From Xanthobacter flavus (GTDB lineage Bacteria > Pseudomonadota > Alphaproteobacteria > Rhizobiales > Xanthobacteraceae): a stretch of DNA of 64,000 bases. Numbering within the stretch: the stretch's first letter is position 1; every line of letters starts with the position of its first letter. Of the stretch, positions 47,931 to 57,312 are shown piece after piece. The stretch is from NCBI RefSeq assembly GCF_017875275.1, contig NZ_JAGGML010000001.1:4485001-4549000 (forward strand). The letters run 5' to 3'. The position numbers and the translations under genes are program-made. The notes below the pieces were generated by a model. It saw only the letters and a program-made list of their open reading frames with translations. It was not told where the DNA came from and searched no databases.

Positions 47931-49540
47931 CGGCCGCAACTGCCGAGGTGCGTGAACGCCTCTATCTCTTCGACACCACCCTGCGCGACGGGGCGCAGAC
48001 CAATGGCGTCGATTTCACCGTGGCCGACAAGCTCCGGGTGCTCGCCCTGCTGGACCGGCTGGGGATGGACTATGTGGAGGCCGGCTATCCCGGCGCCAAT
48101 CCCACCGACACGCAGCTGTTCGCGCAGAAGCACGACGCCAAGGCGCGCGTGACCGCCTTCGGCATGACCAAGCGCCCCGGTCGCTCGGCCTCCAACGATC
48201 CCGGCGTCGCGGCGCTGCTGGCGGCTCAGGCGGATGCCATCTGCTTCGTCGCCAAATCCTCCGCCTATCAGGTGCGGGTGGCGCTGGAGACGACCAAGGA
48301 GGAGAACCTCGCCTCCATCCGCGAGAGCGTCGAGGCGGCGATTGCCGCCGGGCGCGAGGCGCTGGTGGATTGCGAGCATTTCTTCGACGGCTTCAAGGAA
48401 GACCCCGACTTCGCCCTCGCCTGCGCCCGCACCGCCTACGAGGCCGGCGCGCGCTGGGTGGTGCTGTGCGACACCAATGGCGGCACGCTGCCCCACGAGG
48501 TGGAAGCCATCGTCGCCGAGGTGGTGAAGGTGGTGCCGGGCACGAATGTGGGCATCCACGCGCACAATGACACCGAGCAGGCGGTGGCGAATTCGCTCGC
48601 CGCCGTGCGCGCTGGCGCGCGGCAGATCCAGGGCACGCTCAATGGCCTCGGAGAGCGCTGCGGCAATGCCAACCTCTGCTCGCTCATCCCCACCCTGCTG
48701 CTGAAAAAGGATTTCGCCGAGCGCTTCGACATCGGCGTCAGCGAGGAGGCGCTGGGCGAACTCGTCCACGTCTCCCGCACGCTGGACGAGATGCTGAACC
48801 GCGCCCCCGACCGGCACGCGCCCTATGTGGGCGAGAGCGCCTTCGCCACCAAGGCCGGCATCCATGCCTCCGCCATCCTGAAGGACCCCGCCACCTACGA
48901 GCATGTCGCGCCGGAAAAGGTGGGCAACCGCCGCCGCGTGATGGTCTCCGACCAGGCCGGCCGCTCCAATGTGCTGTCCGAGCTGGAGCGCCTCGGCGTG
49001 CCGGTGGACAAGAAGGACCCGCGCATCGCCCGCCTGCTGGACGAGGTGAAGGAGCGCGAGGCGCTGGGCTATTCCTACGAGGCGGCGGACGCCTCCTTCG
49101 CGCTGCTGGCCCGCCGCATGCTGGGCTCGGTGCCCGACTATTTCGCGGTGGAGCGCTTCAAGGTGAACGTGGAGCGCCGCTACAACGCGCAGGGCGAGCT
49201 TGTCACCGTGGCGGAAGCCATCGTGAAGGTGAAGGTGGACGACGAGACCATGATCTCCGCCGCCGAGGGCAACGGCCCGGTGAACGCGCTCGACGTGGCC
49301 CTGCGCAAGGATCTCGGCAAGTACCAGCCCTTCATCTCCGGCCTCCACCTCACCGACTATCGCGTGCGCGTGCTGAACGGCGGCACGGAGGCGGTGACGC
49401 GGGTGCTGATCGAGAGCGCGGACGAGACCGGCGACCGCTGGACCACGGTGGGCGTCTCTCCCAACATCATCGACGCGTCCTTCGAGGCGCTGCTGGATTC
49501 GATCACCTGGAAGCTCTTGAAGGAAGGCGCGCCGGCGTAG
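47927..49540 (+). CDS. cimA: Citramalate synthase
   Basis: The 537-residue protein is of the LeuA/CimA family. The N-terminal TIM barrel has LFDTTLRDGAQTNGVDFT, LCDTNGG, the metal-binding IHAHNDTEQAVANSL and GTLNGLGERCGNANL. The C-terminal regulatory domain is VERRYNAQGELVTVAEAIVK and after. CimA joins pyruvate and acetyl-CoA to make citramalate, a threonine-independent route to isoleucine; length and the GLGER motif favour CimA over isopropylmalate synthase. Confidence 0.92.
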   Translation: MTAATAEVRERLYLFDTTLRDGAQTNGVDFTVADKLRVLALLDRLGMDYVEAGYPGANPTDTQLFAQKHDAKARVTAFGMTKRPGRSASNDPGVAALLAAQADAICFVAKSSAYQVRVALETTKEENLASIRESVEAAIAAGREALVDCEHFFDGFKEDPDFALACARTAYEAGARWVVLCDTNGGTLPHEVEAIVAEVVKVVPGTNVGIHAHNDTEQAVANSLAAVRAGARQIQGTLNGLGERCGNANLCSLIPTLLLKKDFAERFDIGVSEEALGELVHVSRTLDEMLNRAPDRHAPYVGESAFATKAGIHASAILKDPATYEHVAPEKVGNRRRVMVSDQAGRSNVLSELERLGVPVDKKDPRIARLLDEVKEREALGYSYEAADASFALLARRMLGSVPDYFAVERFKVNVERRYNAQGELVTVAEAIVKVKVDDETMISAAEGNGPVNALDVALRKDLGKYQPFISGLHLTDYRVRVLNGGTEAVTRVLIESADETGDRWTTVGVSPNIIDASFEALLDSITWKLLKEGAPA

Positions 49541-49615
49541 GTTCCCCGGACAAGCGACGGCATGGCCGGAGGCGTTTTCGGAGCCTTCGTCGGGTCAGCG
49601 CATGTCCATTCGCGT

Positions 49616-49717
49616 GTCATCGCCTGGCTCGTCCGGGCGATCCACCCATCCGTCCGCGCAATGCCCCCATAATCGCCCGGCCCAACCGTGGATCGCCCGG
49701 ACGAGCCGGGCGATGAC
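49616..49717. repeat. Paired palindromic REP/BIME-like repeat, copy 4
   Basis: Inverted halves GTCATCGCCTGGCTCGTCCG and GATCGCCCGGACGAGCCGGG lie in the gap between cimA and the convergent CoA-transferase gene. Confidence 0.8.
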
Positions 49718-49771
49718 AGCGGCGTAACTGCCTCCCCTCTCCCTCAGGGTGGAGAGGGCGAGCAGCCTTGA

Positions 49772-50959
49772 CTACTTCCCCGCCAGCGCCTTCAGCGCGG
49801 CGAGCACCGCTTCCGTGTCCGCACCCAGCCGCGGACTGGCGCTTTTCGCCACCTGCCGCACGCCGTCGAGCACGATGGGGCTGGCGACGGCGGGAATGGT
49901 GCCGCCGCCGGCCTCGGCCAGGTCCACGCGCAGGCCGCGTGCCTTCACCTGCGGGTCCTCGAACACTTGCGAGACCGTATTGATCGGCCCCGCCGGCACG
50001 CCCTTCGCCTCCAGCGCGGCGAGGAGATCGTCGCGGGCGAAGGCCATGGTCAGCGCGGTGAGCTTCGGCACCAGCACGGCACGGTTGGCGACGCGGGCGG
50101 GATTGGTGGCGTAGTCTGTCTCCTGCGCCAGCTCCGGCGCGCCGAGCACGGCGCAGAAGCGGGCAAACTGGCCGTCATTGCCGATGGCGGCGATGAAATA
50201 GCCGTCCGCGCAGGGGAAGACCTGATAGGGCACGATGTTGGGATGGGCATTGCCCATGCGCTTCGGCGCCCTGCCGGAGGTGAGATAGTTCATGGCCTGG
50301 TTGGCGAGAACGCCCACCTGCGTGTCGAGCAGGGCCATGTCCACATGCCCGCCCGTGCCGGTCTCGTCCCGCCGGCGCAGCGCGGCGAGGATGCCGACCG
50401 TGGCATAGAGGCCGGTGAAGATGTCGGCGAAGGCGACGCCCACCTTCTGCGGCTCCCCATCCGGCGCGCCGGTCAAGTCCATGATGCCGCCCATGCCCTG
50501 CACGAGGAAGTCATAGCCCGCGCGCGGCGCGTATGGCCCGTCCTGGCCGAAGCCGGTGACGGAGCAATAGACGAGGCGGGGGTTCTCTTTCCTCAGGCTT
50601 TCATAGTCGAGCCCGTATTTCTTCAGGCCGCCGACCTTGAAGTTCTCGATGAGCACGTCGCTTTGCCGGGCGAGATCGCGGATGATGGCCTGTCCCTCTT
50701 CCGTCTCGAAATCCACCGCCACCGAGCGCTTGCCGCGATTGGTCGCGTGGAAATAGGCGGCGCCGAGGTCCGCCCCGTCCGCCCCCTTCAGGAAGGGCGG
50801 CCCCCAGGTGCGCGTGTCGTCCCCGCCGCCCGGCCGCTCCACCTTGACGACCTCCGCCCCGAGATCGGCCAGCAACTGCCCGCACCACGGTCCGGCGAGG
50901 ATGCGGGCGAGTTCGAGGACGCGAAGGCCGGCGAGGGGAGGGGAGGCAGGAGGGGACAT
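49772..50959 (-). CDS. Class III (CaiB/BaiF) CoA-transferase, probably glutarate-specific
   Basis: The 395-residue protein shows the family III features LRVLELARILAGPWCGQLLA, GAEVVKVERPGGGDDTR, LIENFKVGGLKKYGLDYESL and the catalytic aspartate in GGHVDMALLDTQ. Its neighbour is glutaryl-CoA dehydrogenase, so transfer of CoA from succinyl-CoA to glutarate (SUGCT type) is the likely reaction; this is from context, not sequence alone. ATG 50959 has GGAGGGG nearby. The 180-base gap to gcdH holds REP copy 5. Confidence 0.88.
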   Translation of the reverse strand: MSPPASPPLAGLRVLELARILAGPWCGQLLADLGAEVVKVERPGGGDDTRTWGPPFLKGADGADLGAAYFHATNRGKRSVAVDFETEEGQAIIRDLARQSDVLIENFKVGGLKKYGLDYESLRKENPRLVYCSVTGFGQDGPYAPRAGYDFLVQGMGGIMDLTGAPDGEPQKVGVAFADIFTGLYATVGILAALRRRDETGTGGHVDMALLDTQVGVLANQAMNYLTSGRAPKRMGNAHPNIVPYQVFPCADGYFIAAIGNDGQFARFCAVLGAPELAQETDYATNPARVANRAVLVPKLTALTMAFARDDLLAALEAKGVPAGPINTVSQVFEDPQVKARGLRVDLAEAGGGTIPAVASPIVLDGVRQVAKSASPRLGADTEAVLAALKALAGK

Positions 50960-51018
50960 GGGGGAGACTCGTTGTGACGAATGAGCCGGATGACGATGGG
51001 GGCGTCGCCGCGTCCGCT

Positions 51019-51113
51019 GTCATCCCCCGGCTCGTGCGGGGGATCCACTCTGCCGTTTGTCAGGCGGCCGGCCAAGCGGCGTGGTGGATGCCCCGGACGA
51101 GCCGGGGCATGAC
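51019..51113. repeat. Paired palindromic REP/BIME-like repeat, copy 5
   Basis: Left half GTCATCCCCCGGCTCGTGCG and right half CCCCGGACGAGCCGGGGCAT are inverted, between gcdH and the CoA-transferase gene on the same strand. Confidence 0.85.
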
Positions 51114-51139
51114 GGTTCTTCTGTGGCTCGCAGGCGCTC

Positions 51140-52333
51140 TCAAAAGAACGCCTGAATCCCCGTGATCGCGCGGCCGAGGATCAGCGCGTGGATGTCGTGG
51201 GTGCCTTCATAGGTGTTCACCGTCTCGAGGTTCGCGGCGTGGCGGATGACATGGTACTCGGCGGCGATGCCGTTACCGCCATGCATGTCGCGGGCGACCC
51301 GCGCGATGTCGAGCGCCTTGCCGCAATTGTTGCGCTTGAGGAAGGAGATGGCCTCGATGGGCAGCGTGCCCTCATCGAACATCCGCCCCGCGCGCAGAGC
51401 GAGCTGAAGGCCGAGGGCGATCTCGGTGGCCATGTCCGCCAGCTTCTTCTGCACCAGCTGGGTGGCGGCGAGCGGCTTGCCGAACTGCTTGCGGTCCAGC
51501 GTGTACTGGCGGGCGGCGGCGTAGCAGGCTTCCGCCGCGCCCATGGCGCCCCAGCCGATGCCGTAGCGGGCGCGGTTGAGGCAGCCGAAGGGGCCGGGCA
51601 GGCCGGCGGCGTTGGGCAGGAGGTTCTCTTCCGGAATCTCCACGTCCTCCAGCACGATCTCGCCGGTGATGGAGGCGCGCAGCGAGAGCTTGCCCTCGAT
51701 CTTGGGGGTGGAGAAGCCCTTCATGCCGCGCTCCACCACGAAGCCCTTGATGGCATTGTCGTGCGCCGCCGATTTCGCCCACACCACCGCGAGGTCGGCG
51801 ATGGGCGAATTGGTGATCCACATCTTCGCGCCCTTGAGGCGATAGCCGCCGTCGATCTTCTCGGCGCGGGTGCGCATGCCGGCGGGGTCGGAGCCGGCGT
51901 CCGGCTCGGTGAGGCCGAAGCAGCCCACCCATTCGCCGGTGGCGAGCTTGGGCAGGTACTTCTTGCGCTGCTCTTCCGTGCCGTAGGCGTAGATGGGGTG
52001 CATGACGAGGGAGGACTGCACGCTCATGGCCGAACGGTAGCCACTATCCACCCGCTCCACTTCCCGCGCCGCGAGGCCGTAGGCCACGTAGCCGAGGCCG
52101 GCGCCGCCATATTCCGCCGGAATGGTGGGGCCGAGGAGGCCCAGCTCGCCCATCTCGTTCATGATCTCGCGGTCGAAGCGCTCGTCGAGATAGGCGGAGG
52201 TCACGCGCGGCAGGAGCTTCTCCTGCGCATAGTCGCGGGCGGTGTCGCGGACGAGGCGCTCGTCCTCGGTGAGCTGGCTGTTGAGATCGAAGGGGTCGGC
52301 CCAGTCGAAGGTCGGCTTACCGGATGCGGCCAT
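51140..52333 (-). CDS. gcdH: Glutaryl-CoA dehydrogenase
   Basis: The 397-residue flavoprotein closely follows glutaryl-CoA dehydrogenases: [53 protein letters not shown] and the C-terminal [20 protein letters not shown] with the catalytic Glu. It oxidises and decarboxylates glutaryl-CoA to crotonyl-CoA and passes electrons to ETF. ATG 52333 begins [15 protein letters not shown], the usual N-terminus. The frame continues to 52552 only in GC-rich non-coding sequence. A TetR gene is divergent. Confidence 0.95.
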   Translation of the reverse strand: MAASGKPTFDWADPFDLNSQLTEDERLVRDTARDYAQEKLLPRVTSAYLDERFDREIMNEMGELGLLGPTIPAEYGGAGLGYVAYGLAAREVERVDSGYRSAMSVQSSLVMHPIYAYGTEEQRKKYLPKLATGEWVGCFGLTEPDAGSDPAGMRTRAEKIDGGYRLKGAKMWITNSPIADLAVVWAKSAAHDNAIKGFVVERGMKGFSTPKIEGKLSLRASITGEIVLEDVEIPEENLLPNAAGLPGPFGCLNRARYGIGWGAMGAAEACYAAARQYTLDRKQFGKPLAATQLVQKKLADMATEIALGLQLALRAGRMFDEGTLPIEAISFLKRNNCGKALDIARVARDMHGGNGIAAEYHVIRHAANLETVNTYEGTHDIHALILGRAITGIQAFF

Positions 52334-52389
52334 GGTGCGTCTCCCGCGCTCGAAGGCACCGCCGGGTGGCGGTTGGCATTTACATTCCA

Positions 52390-52399
52390 ACCAGTCGGT
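52390..52399. promoter_or_regulatory. Putative TetR operator between gcdH and its regulator
   Basis: ACC-AGTC-GGT is an inverted repeat of the kind bound by TetR regulators of acyl-CoA catabolism. It overlaps an AT-rich stretch (TATATAAATAT, 52399-52409) that is a likely promoter core. It lies 57 bases upstream of the gcdH start. Confidence 0.5.
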
Positions 52400-52521
52400 A
52401 TATAAATATCCGGGCACAGTCAAGGAGCACGACGCTGCAGGATCGAGGCGACCACGAACAGGAGGCGCCGGCCCGCCCGGCCCCCGCCCGGCGGCGCGGA
52501 CGTCCGCCGAAATCGGCCGCG

Positions 52522-53142
52522 ATGCGCGTGGCGGCGGAAGGCGACGGCGCACGCCTGGGCCGTCCGCCGATGATGAACGACCCGCGCGCGGAAATCCTGC
52601 GGCAGGCGGCGCAGATGTTCGCGCAGAAGGGCTATGTGGATAGCTCGCTCAGCGAGGTCGCGCGGTCGCTCAATTACTCAAAGGGCGCCATCTACAATTA
52701 TTTCTCCTCCAAGCAGGAGATCTATGACGCCATCATCATCTATACGCTCACCGGCCTCAACGACGCGTCAGCAGCAGCGGTGAAGCGGGAGGACCCGCCC
52801 GCCGAGCAACTGAAGCAGTTCATGGTCGCCCACGCGCGCTTCCTCGCCGACAATTACGACTGCTTCGTCACCATGCTGGTCGGCTTCTCCGGCATGGCCA
52901 ATACCGGGCTGAAGGACGATGCGCTCGCCTTGCGCGACGCCCATGAGGGCCTTCTGCGCCGGATCATCGCGGATGGGGTCGCGGACGGTTCATTCCGGGA
53001 GGTCGGCGCGGCCATGACCGGGCGCGCGGTGCTCTCGCTCTTGAGCTGGATGGTGCGCTGGTTCAAGCCCGGCGGCGGCAAGTCGGCCGAGGAGGTCGCG
53101 CTGGAGTATCACGATTTGCTGGTGCGCGGGCTGGTCGCCTGA
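52522..53142 (+). CDS. TetR/AcrR-family transcriptional regulator
   Basis: The helix-turn-helix domain ([20 protein letters not shown], then [20 protein letters not shown]) is typical of TetR; the C-terminal ligand domain is about 140 residues with [16 protein letters not shown]. It is divergent from gcdH and probably represses the glutarate genes with an acyl-CoA effector. ATG 52522 gives 206 residues. An earlier start is possible: AAGGAG at 52422-52427 stands seven bases before an in-frame CTG (52435), which would add a basic tail with a second GRPP motif. Confidence 0.85.
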   Translation: MRVAAEGDGARLGRPPMMNDPRAEILRQAAQMFAQKGYVDSSLSEVARSLNYSKGAIYNYFSSKQEIYDAIIIYTLTGLNDASAAAVKREDPPAEQLKQFMVAHARFLADNYDCFVTMLVGFSGMANTGLKDDALALRDAHEGLLRRIIADGVADGSFREVGAAMTGRAVLSLLSWMVRWFKPGGGKSAEEVALEYHDLLVRGLVA

Positions 53143-53180
53143 GGGGGCCTCCATAAAGGGCCGTCTCGGCTTTAATTGCC

Positions 53181-53264
53181 GTCGTGCTCCGGCTCGACCG
53201 GAGCACCCATCTCGACATTCGTCCCGGCGGGTGCATGGGCCCTCCGGTCAAGCCGGAGGGCGAC
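53181..53264. repeat. Paired palindromic REP/BIME-like repeat, copy 6 (divergent)
   Basis: GTCGTGCTCCGGCTCGACCG at the left edge and CCTCCGGTCAAGCCGGAGGG near the right edge are inverted. The sequence differs from the other copies but keeps the plan. It lies between the convergent TetR and GTPase genes. Confidence 0.7.
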
Positions 53265-53308
53265 GGTGATGATGGGGGAGGGCGGCGTCGCGATGACCGC
53301 GCCCTCGC

Positions 53309-54376
53309 TCACGCCACGCAGGCGAGGAAGCCCTCTTCCAGCAGGTCGCGCTTGAGCTGGCGGCCGATGAAGACGATGCGGCTAAGGCGCTTCTCGTCGT
53401 CCTTCCACGGCCGCTGGTGGTCGCCGTCGAGGATCATGTGGACACCCTGGAAGACGAAGCGATCCGGATCGTCCTTGAAGGAGAGGATGCCCTTCGAGCG
53501 CAGGATGTTCGGCCCCTCCACCTGCACGATGTTCTGCACCCAGGGGAAGAACTTGTCCGGGTCCAGCGGCTTGTCGGTGGAGAAGGAGACCGACTGGATC
53601 TCCTCGTCATGCACCGCCTTCAGCCCGTGGTGGTGGTGGCCGTGATCGTGGTCGTGGTGATCGTGGCCGCAGTCCGGCCCGCAGGCCTCGCCATGCTCGT
53701 GGTGGTGATGGTGCTCGTCCTCCTCCAGGAAGGCGGGCTCCAGCTCCAGCACGCGCTCGAGGTCGAAGGCGCCCTGGTTCAGCACCTTGGCGATGTCGAT
53801 CTCGGACTTCTGGGTGCGGTAGAGCTTGGCATAGGGGTTGATGCCGCGGATGCGGGCTTCCACCGCGTCCAGCTCGGGGCCGGTCACGAGGTCGGTCTTG
53901 TTGAGCAGGATCACGTCCGCGAAGGCCACCTGGTTCTTCGCCTCGGGCGCGTCCTTCAGGCGGTCGGACAGCCACTTGGCGTCGGCCACCGTGACCACGG
54001 CATCGAGCTTGGTCTTGGCCTGCACTTCCTCGTCCACGAAGAAGGTCTGCGCGACGGGGGCGGGGTCGGCGAGACCGGTGGTCTCGACGATGATGCCGTC
54101 GAAGCCGCCCTTGCGGCGTAAAAGGCCGTCGATGATGCGGATGAGGTCGCCGCGCACGGTGCAGCAGATGCACCCGTTGTTCATCTCGAACACTTCCTCG
54201 TCGGCGCCCACCACGAGGTCGTTGTCGATGCCGATCTCGCCGAACTCGTTGACGATGACGGCGAATTTCTTGCCGTGCGGCTGCGACAGGATGCGGTTGA
54301 GCAGCGTGGTCTTGCCGGCGCCCAGATAGCCGGTCAGCACGGTGACGGGGATCTTCTCGGCCTGCGTTTCAGCCAT
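53309..54376 (-). CDS. CobW/ZNG-family GTPase (zinc-related)
   Basis: The 355-residue G3E GTPase has Walker A GYLGAGKTTLLNRIL, the metal-binding CxCC motif NNGCICCTVRGDL, EFGEIGIDNDL, ETTGLADPAPV and NKTDLV. A His/Asp/Glu-rich insertion (about 225-260, with EDEHHHHHEHGEACGPDCGH) should bind zinc. The CobW C-terminal domain follows. It is the last gene of a zinc ABC-transporter operon, so a role as GTP-driven zinc chaperone is likely. ATG 54376 is chosen because GAAGGTGAA precedes it. Confidence 0.92.
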   Translation of the reverse strand: MAETQAEKIPVTVLTGYLGAGKTTLLNRILSQPHGKKFAVIVNEFGEIGIDNDLVVGADEEVFEMNNGCICCTVRGDLIRIIDGLLRRKGGFDGIIVETTGLADPAPVAQTFFVDEEVQAKTKLDAVVTVADAKWLSDRLKDAPEAKNQVAFADVILLNKTDLVTGPELDAVEARIRGINPYAKLYRTQKSEIDIAKVLNQGAFDLERVLELEPAFLEEDEHHHHHEHGEACGPDCGHDHHDHDHGHHHHGLKAVHDEEIQSVSFSTDKPLDPDKFFPWVQNIVQVEGPNILRSKGILSFKDDPDRFVFQGVHMILDGDHQRPWKDDEKRLSRIVFIGRQLKRDLLEEGFLACVA

Positions 54377-54394
54377 GGCTTCACCTTCATGCAA

Positions 54395-54449
54395 GCGGCG
54401 GCCGGAAGGCCGCCGCCGGGGTGCGGAGCGGCGGCCAGAGGGCCGCCGC
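54395..54449 (-). repeat. Twin identical hairpins between the zinc-binding protein and GTPase genes
   Basis: GCGGCGGCC pairs with GGCCGCCGC twice: 54395-54403 with 54408-54416, and 54428-54436 with 54441-54449, each with a 4-base loop (ggaa, agag). They fill the 92-base intercistronic gap just upstream of the GTPase ribosome site. No U-run follows either, so mRNA stabilisation or partial termination is possible. Confidence 0.7.
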
Positions 54450-54468
54450 CGGAGGGGGCGTGCGCCGC

Positions 54469-55461
54469 TCAGCTCGACAGGGCAGACGAGAGTTGGCGCA
54501 CGTTGGATTTCATCATGTCGATGTAGGTGCTCGCGGGGCCTTTGTCATCGGACAGCGCGTCGGAATAAAGCTCGCCGCCCACCTTGGCCCCGCTTTCCTT
54601 GGCGATGCGCTGGATCAGGCGCGGGTCGGTGACGTTCTCCACGAACACCGCGGGGATCTTCTGCGCCTTGATCTGGCGGATGATGCGGCCCACGTCCTTG
54701 GCCGACGCCTCGCTCTCGGTGGACACGCCCTCGGGCGCGATCAGCACCAGGCCGTAGGCCTCGCCGAAATAGCCGAAGGCGTCGTGGGAGGTGATGATGC
54801 GGCGCTGCTCGGCCGGGATCTTGGCCATGGCGGTCTTCACCTCGGCTTCCAGCGCGTCGAGCTTCGCGGTGTAGGCGGCGGCGTTCGCGGTGTAGGCGTC
54901 GCGGCCGTCCGGATCGGCGGCGATCAGGCCGTCGCGCACGTTGGCCACATAGACCTTGGCATTGGCGATGGACTGCCAGGCGTGCGGATCGATGCCGCCG
55001 TGGTCGTGGGCGTCCTTCTTGTCGTGCTTGTCCTTGCCGTGGGCGTGCTTGTCCTTGCCCGCGGGCTTGTCGTCATCGTCGTCGAAGCCGGTGCGGGGCG
55101 TGATGCCCTTGGTGGCGACGACGATGGGCGCCTTGGTGCCGGAGGCCTTGATGAGGCGGTCCATCCAGCCCTCGAAGCCGAGGCCGTTCACGAACACCAC
55201 CTTGGCCGCGGCCACCGCCTTCGCGTCGGCGGGGGTGGGCTGGTAGACGTGGGCGTCGCCGTTGGGGCCGACGATGGTGGTGACGGCCACGCGGTCGCCG
55301 CCCACCTCCTTCACGAAATCGCCGAGGATGGAGAAGGACGCCACCACGGGCATCTTCTGGGCGGGGGCCTGCGCGAGCGCCGGGCCGGCCAGCGGCAGGG
55401 CCAGTCCGGCCGAGAGGCCGGCGGCGAGGAGGAAACGTCTGGAGATCATGGAAATCCTCAT
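54469..55461 (-). CDS. znuA: Zinc ABC transporter substrate-binding protein
   Basis: The 330-residue protein has a signal peptide (SRRFLLAAGLSAGLALPLAG) and a cluster A-I metal-binding fold: VVASFSILGDFVKEVGGDRV, GPNGDAHVYQPTPAD (metal His), IDPHAW, TSHDAFGYFGEAYGL and a C-terminal DxxSDDKGPASTY region. A His/Asp/Lys-rich loop (about 150-175) favours zinc over manganese. ATG 55461 overlaps the permease stop by one base (TGATG); ATG 55449 is an alternative with GAGG upstream. Confidence 0.9.
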   Translation of the reverse strand: MRISMISRRFLLAAGLSAGLALPLAGPALAQAPAQKMPVVASFSILGDFVKEVGGDRVAVTTIVGPNGDAHVYQPTPADAKAVAAAKVVFVNGLGFEGWMDRLIKASGTKAPIVVATKGITPRTGFDDDDDKPAGKDKHAHGKDKHDKKDAHDHGGIDPHAWQSIANAKVYVANVRDGLIAADPDGRDAYTANAAAYTAKLDALEAEVKTAMAKIPAEQRRIITSHDAFGYFGEAYGLVLIAPEGVSTESEASAKDVGRIIRQIKAQKIPAVFVENVTDPRLIQRIAKESGAKVGGELYSDALSDDKGPASTYIDMMKSNVRQLSSALSS

Positions 55462-56333
55462 CAGGCTTCGAGGTGACGGCGCGGGACGAGGCGGCCGGCA
55501 AGCCCGCCGATCGGCCCGAAAATGACGGCGAACGCATAGGCGAGCCCGGCGACCAGGATGATGGACGGGCCGGACGGCGTGCCGAGGTGGTAGGACACGA
55601 GCAGCCCCGCCACGCCCGAGCCGAAGGCGATCAGCGTCGCGGTGGTGACGAGGGCCGTGAGGTCGCGCACGAAGAAGCGCGCGGTCGCCGCCGGCAGCAT
55701 CATCAGCCCCACCGACAGAAGCGTGCCGAGGGCGTGGAAGCCGCCCACGAGGTTCAGCACCACCAGCGACAGGAAGGCGATGTGGCTGACCCCGCCGCTT
55801 CGGCTGACCGAGGCCAGGAAGGTCGGGTCCACGCATTCCAGCACCAGCGGCCGCCACACCACGGCGAGGGTGAGGAGCGTCAGGGTGGTGATGCCGGCGA
55901 TCAGCATCAGCGTCGCATCGTCGATGCCCAGCACGGTGCCGAAGAGAACGTGCAGCAGGTCCACGTTGGAGCCGCGCAGCGAGACGATGAGCACGCCCAG
56001 CGCCAGCGAGATGAGATAGAAGGCGGCGAGCGAGGCGTCTTCCTTCATGCCCGTCGCCCGCGCCACCACGCCCGCGCCGACCGCCACCAGCAGGCCCGCC
56101 GCGAGGCCGCCCACGGTCATGGCGTAGAGATTGAGGCCGGCGAACAGGAAGCCGATGGCCGCGCCGGGCAGGATGGCATGGGCCATGGCATCGCCCGTCA
56201 GCGACATGCGCCGCAGCATCAGGAAGGCGCCCACCGGGCCAGCGCCCAGCGAGAGCGCGAACACGCCGGCGAGTGCCCGCCGCATGAACTCGAACTCCGC
56301 GAAGGGAGCGATGAAGGTGTCGTACAGGTTCAT
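55461..56333 (-). CDS. znuB: Zinc ABC transporter permease
   Basis: The 290-residue protein has about eight membrane helices of the ABC-3 family: FMRRALAGVFALSLGAGPVG, RRMSLTGDAMAHAILPGAAI, then GIDDATLMLIAGITTLTLLT and SVGLMMLPAATARFFV. It should form the inner-membrane channel with the ATPase encoded 238 bases upstream. That gap (56334-56571) is long for an operon and shows no recognisable element. Confidence 0.92.
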   Translation of the reverse strand: MNLYDTFIAPFAEFEFMRRALAGVFALSLGAGPVGAFLMLRRMSLTGDAMAHAILPGAAIGFLFAGLNLYAMTVGGLAAGLLVAVGAGVVARATGMKEDASLAAFYLISLALGVLIVSLRGSNVDLLHVLFGTVLGIDDATLMLIAGITTLTLLTLAVVWRPLVLECVDPTFLASVSRSGGVSHIAFLSLVVLNLVGGFHALGTLLSVGLMMLPAATARFFVRDLTALVTTATLIAFGSGVAGLLVSYHLGTPSGPSIILVAGLAYAFAVIFGPIGGLAGRLVPRRHLEA

Positions 56334-56571
56334 CGATAGTCCCAGGCGCCGGTGCCGCGCGATGGCGGCCGGCCGGATCTGTCATCGTCCTGCCCTTGCG
56401 CTTGGCCGGGGAGCCGATCCGGTGGGTTGGAGGAGCCGGACCGGCCTCGGACGGAGCCCGTGGTCCCCGGCCAAGCGAAAGAGCAGCGATGATGCGTTCA
56501 GAAGACCGGTGTCAGCCGGTCGCGAATGCGTGGTCTGGATCGGACCGGCACGCGGCCGGTCGGCGAATATC

Positions 56572-57312
56572 TCAGGCTGCGTCGGAACAGGGGACGGCGT
56601 CGTCCTTCCACGCCTCGCCCATGCGGCGGGCCTTCAGCAGATTGTCCGGGCCGAGCGCTTCCGCTGTTGGACCCCAGGCGACCGGCGTGCGGGCGAGGAG
56701 AAGGGTCTGCGGGAAGGTCGCGCGCACCAGATCGAAATCATGCAGCACCGCGATCACGGTGCGCTTCTCCCCGTGCCAGCGGCGGACCAGTTCCACAAGG
56801 TCCGACACCGTCTTGGCATCGAGGGCGGTGAAGGGTTCGTCGAGCAGGATCACGCGCGCATCCTGCAGCAGCAGGCGGGCGAACAGGGTGCGCTGCATCT
56901 GCCCGCCGGAGAGCGTGCCGATGGGCCGGTTCTCGAAGCCTTCGAGGCCGACGGCGGCGATGGCGTGCTCGATCTTCTCGCGATCGGCCCGGCCGATGCC
57001 GCCGAACAGGCCGGCGCGCCGCCACAGGCCCATGGACACCATGTCATAGACATGGATGGGGAAGCTGCGGTCGATCTCGGCGCCCTGCGGCAGGTAGGCG
57101 ATCTCGCGCGGGTCGAGGCCATGGCGGTCGATGGTGCCGCCGAGCGGCTTCAGCGCGCCGCCGATGCCCTTGAGCAGGGTGGACTTGCCGGCGCCGTTGG
57201 CGCCGCAGATGGCCAGCAGCGCGCCTTTCTCCACCTCACCGGAGAGGTGATGGACGGCCGGGTGGCGCTCATAGCCGAGGGTGAGGTTGCGGAACGAGAT
57301 CTGCGCGCTCAT
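56572..57312 (-). CDS. znuC: Zinc ABC transporter ATPase
   Basis: The 246-residue ABC ATPase has Walker A GANGAGKSTLLKGIGG, Q-loop AYLPQGAEIDRSFP, signature GTLSGGQMQRTLFARLLLQD, Walker B VILLDEPFTALD and switch His in VLHDFDLV. It follows the small His-rich membrane protein gene with an ATGA overlap (57309-57312), which decides start ATG 57312 over a longer frame from 57348. Confidence 0.92.
   Translation of the reverse strand: MSAQISFRNLTLGYERHPAVHHLSGEVEKGALLAICGANGAGKSTLLKGIGGALKPLGGTIDRHGLDPREIAYLPQGAEIDRSFPIHVYDMVSMGLWRRAGLFGGIGRADREKIEHAIAAVGLEGFENRPIGTLSGGQMQRTLFARLLLQDARVILLDEPFTALDAKTVSDLVELVRRWHGEKRTVIAVLHDFDLVRATFPQTLLLARTPVAWGPTAEALGPDNLLKARRMGEAWKDDAVPCSDAA

Noticed and set aside
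49541-49771. Short plus-strand frame beyond cimA
   Set aside because: The stretch is explained by REP copy 4 and a degenerate CCCTCTCCC repeat; no coding signal remains.
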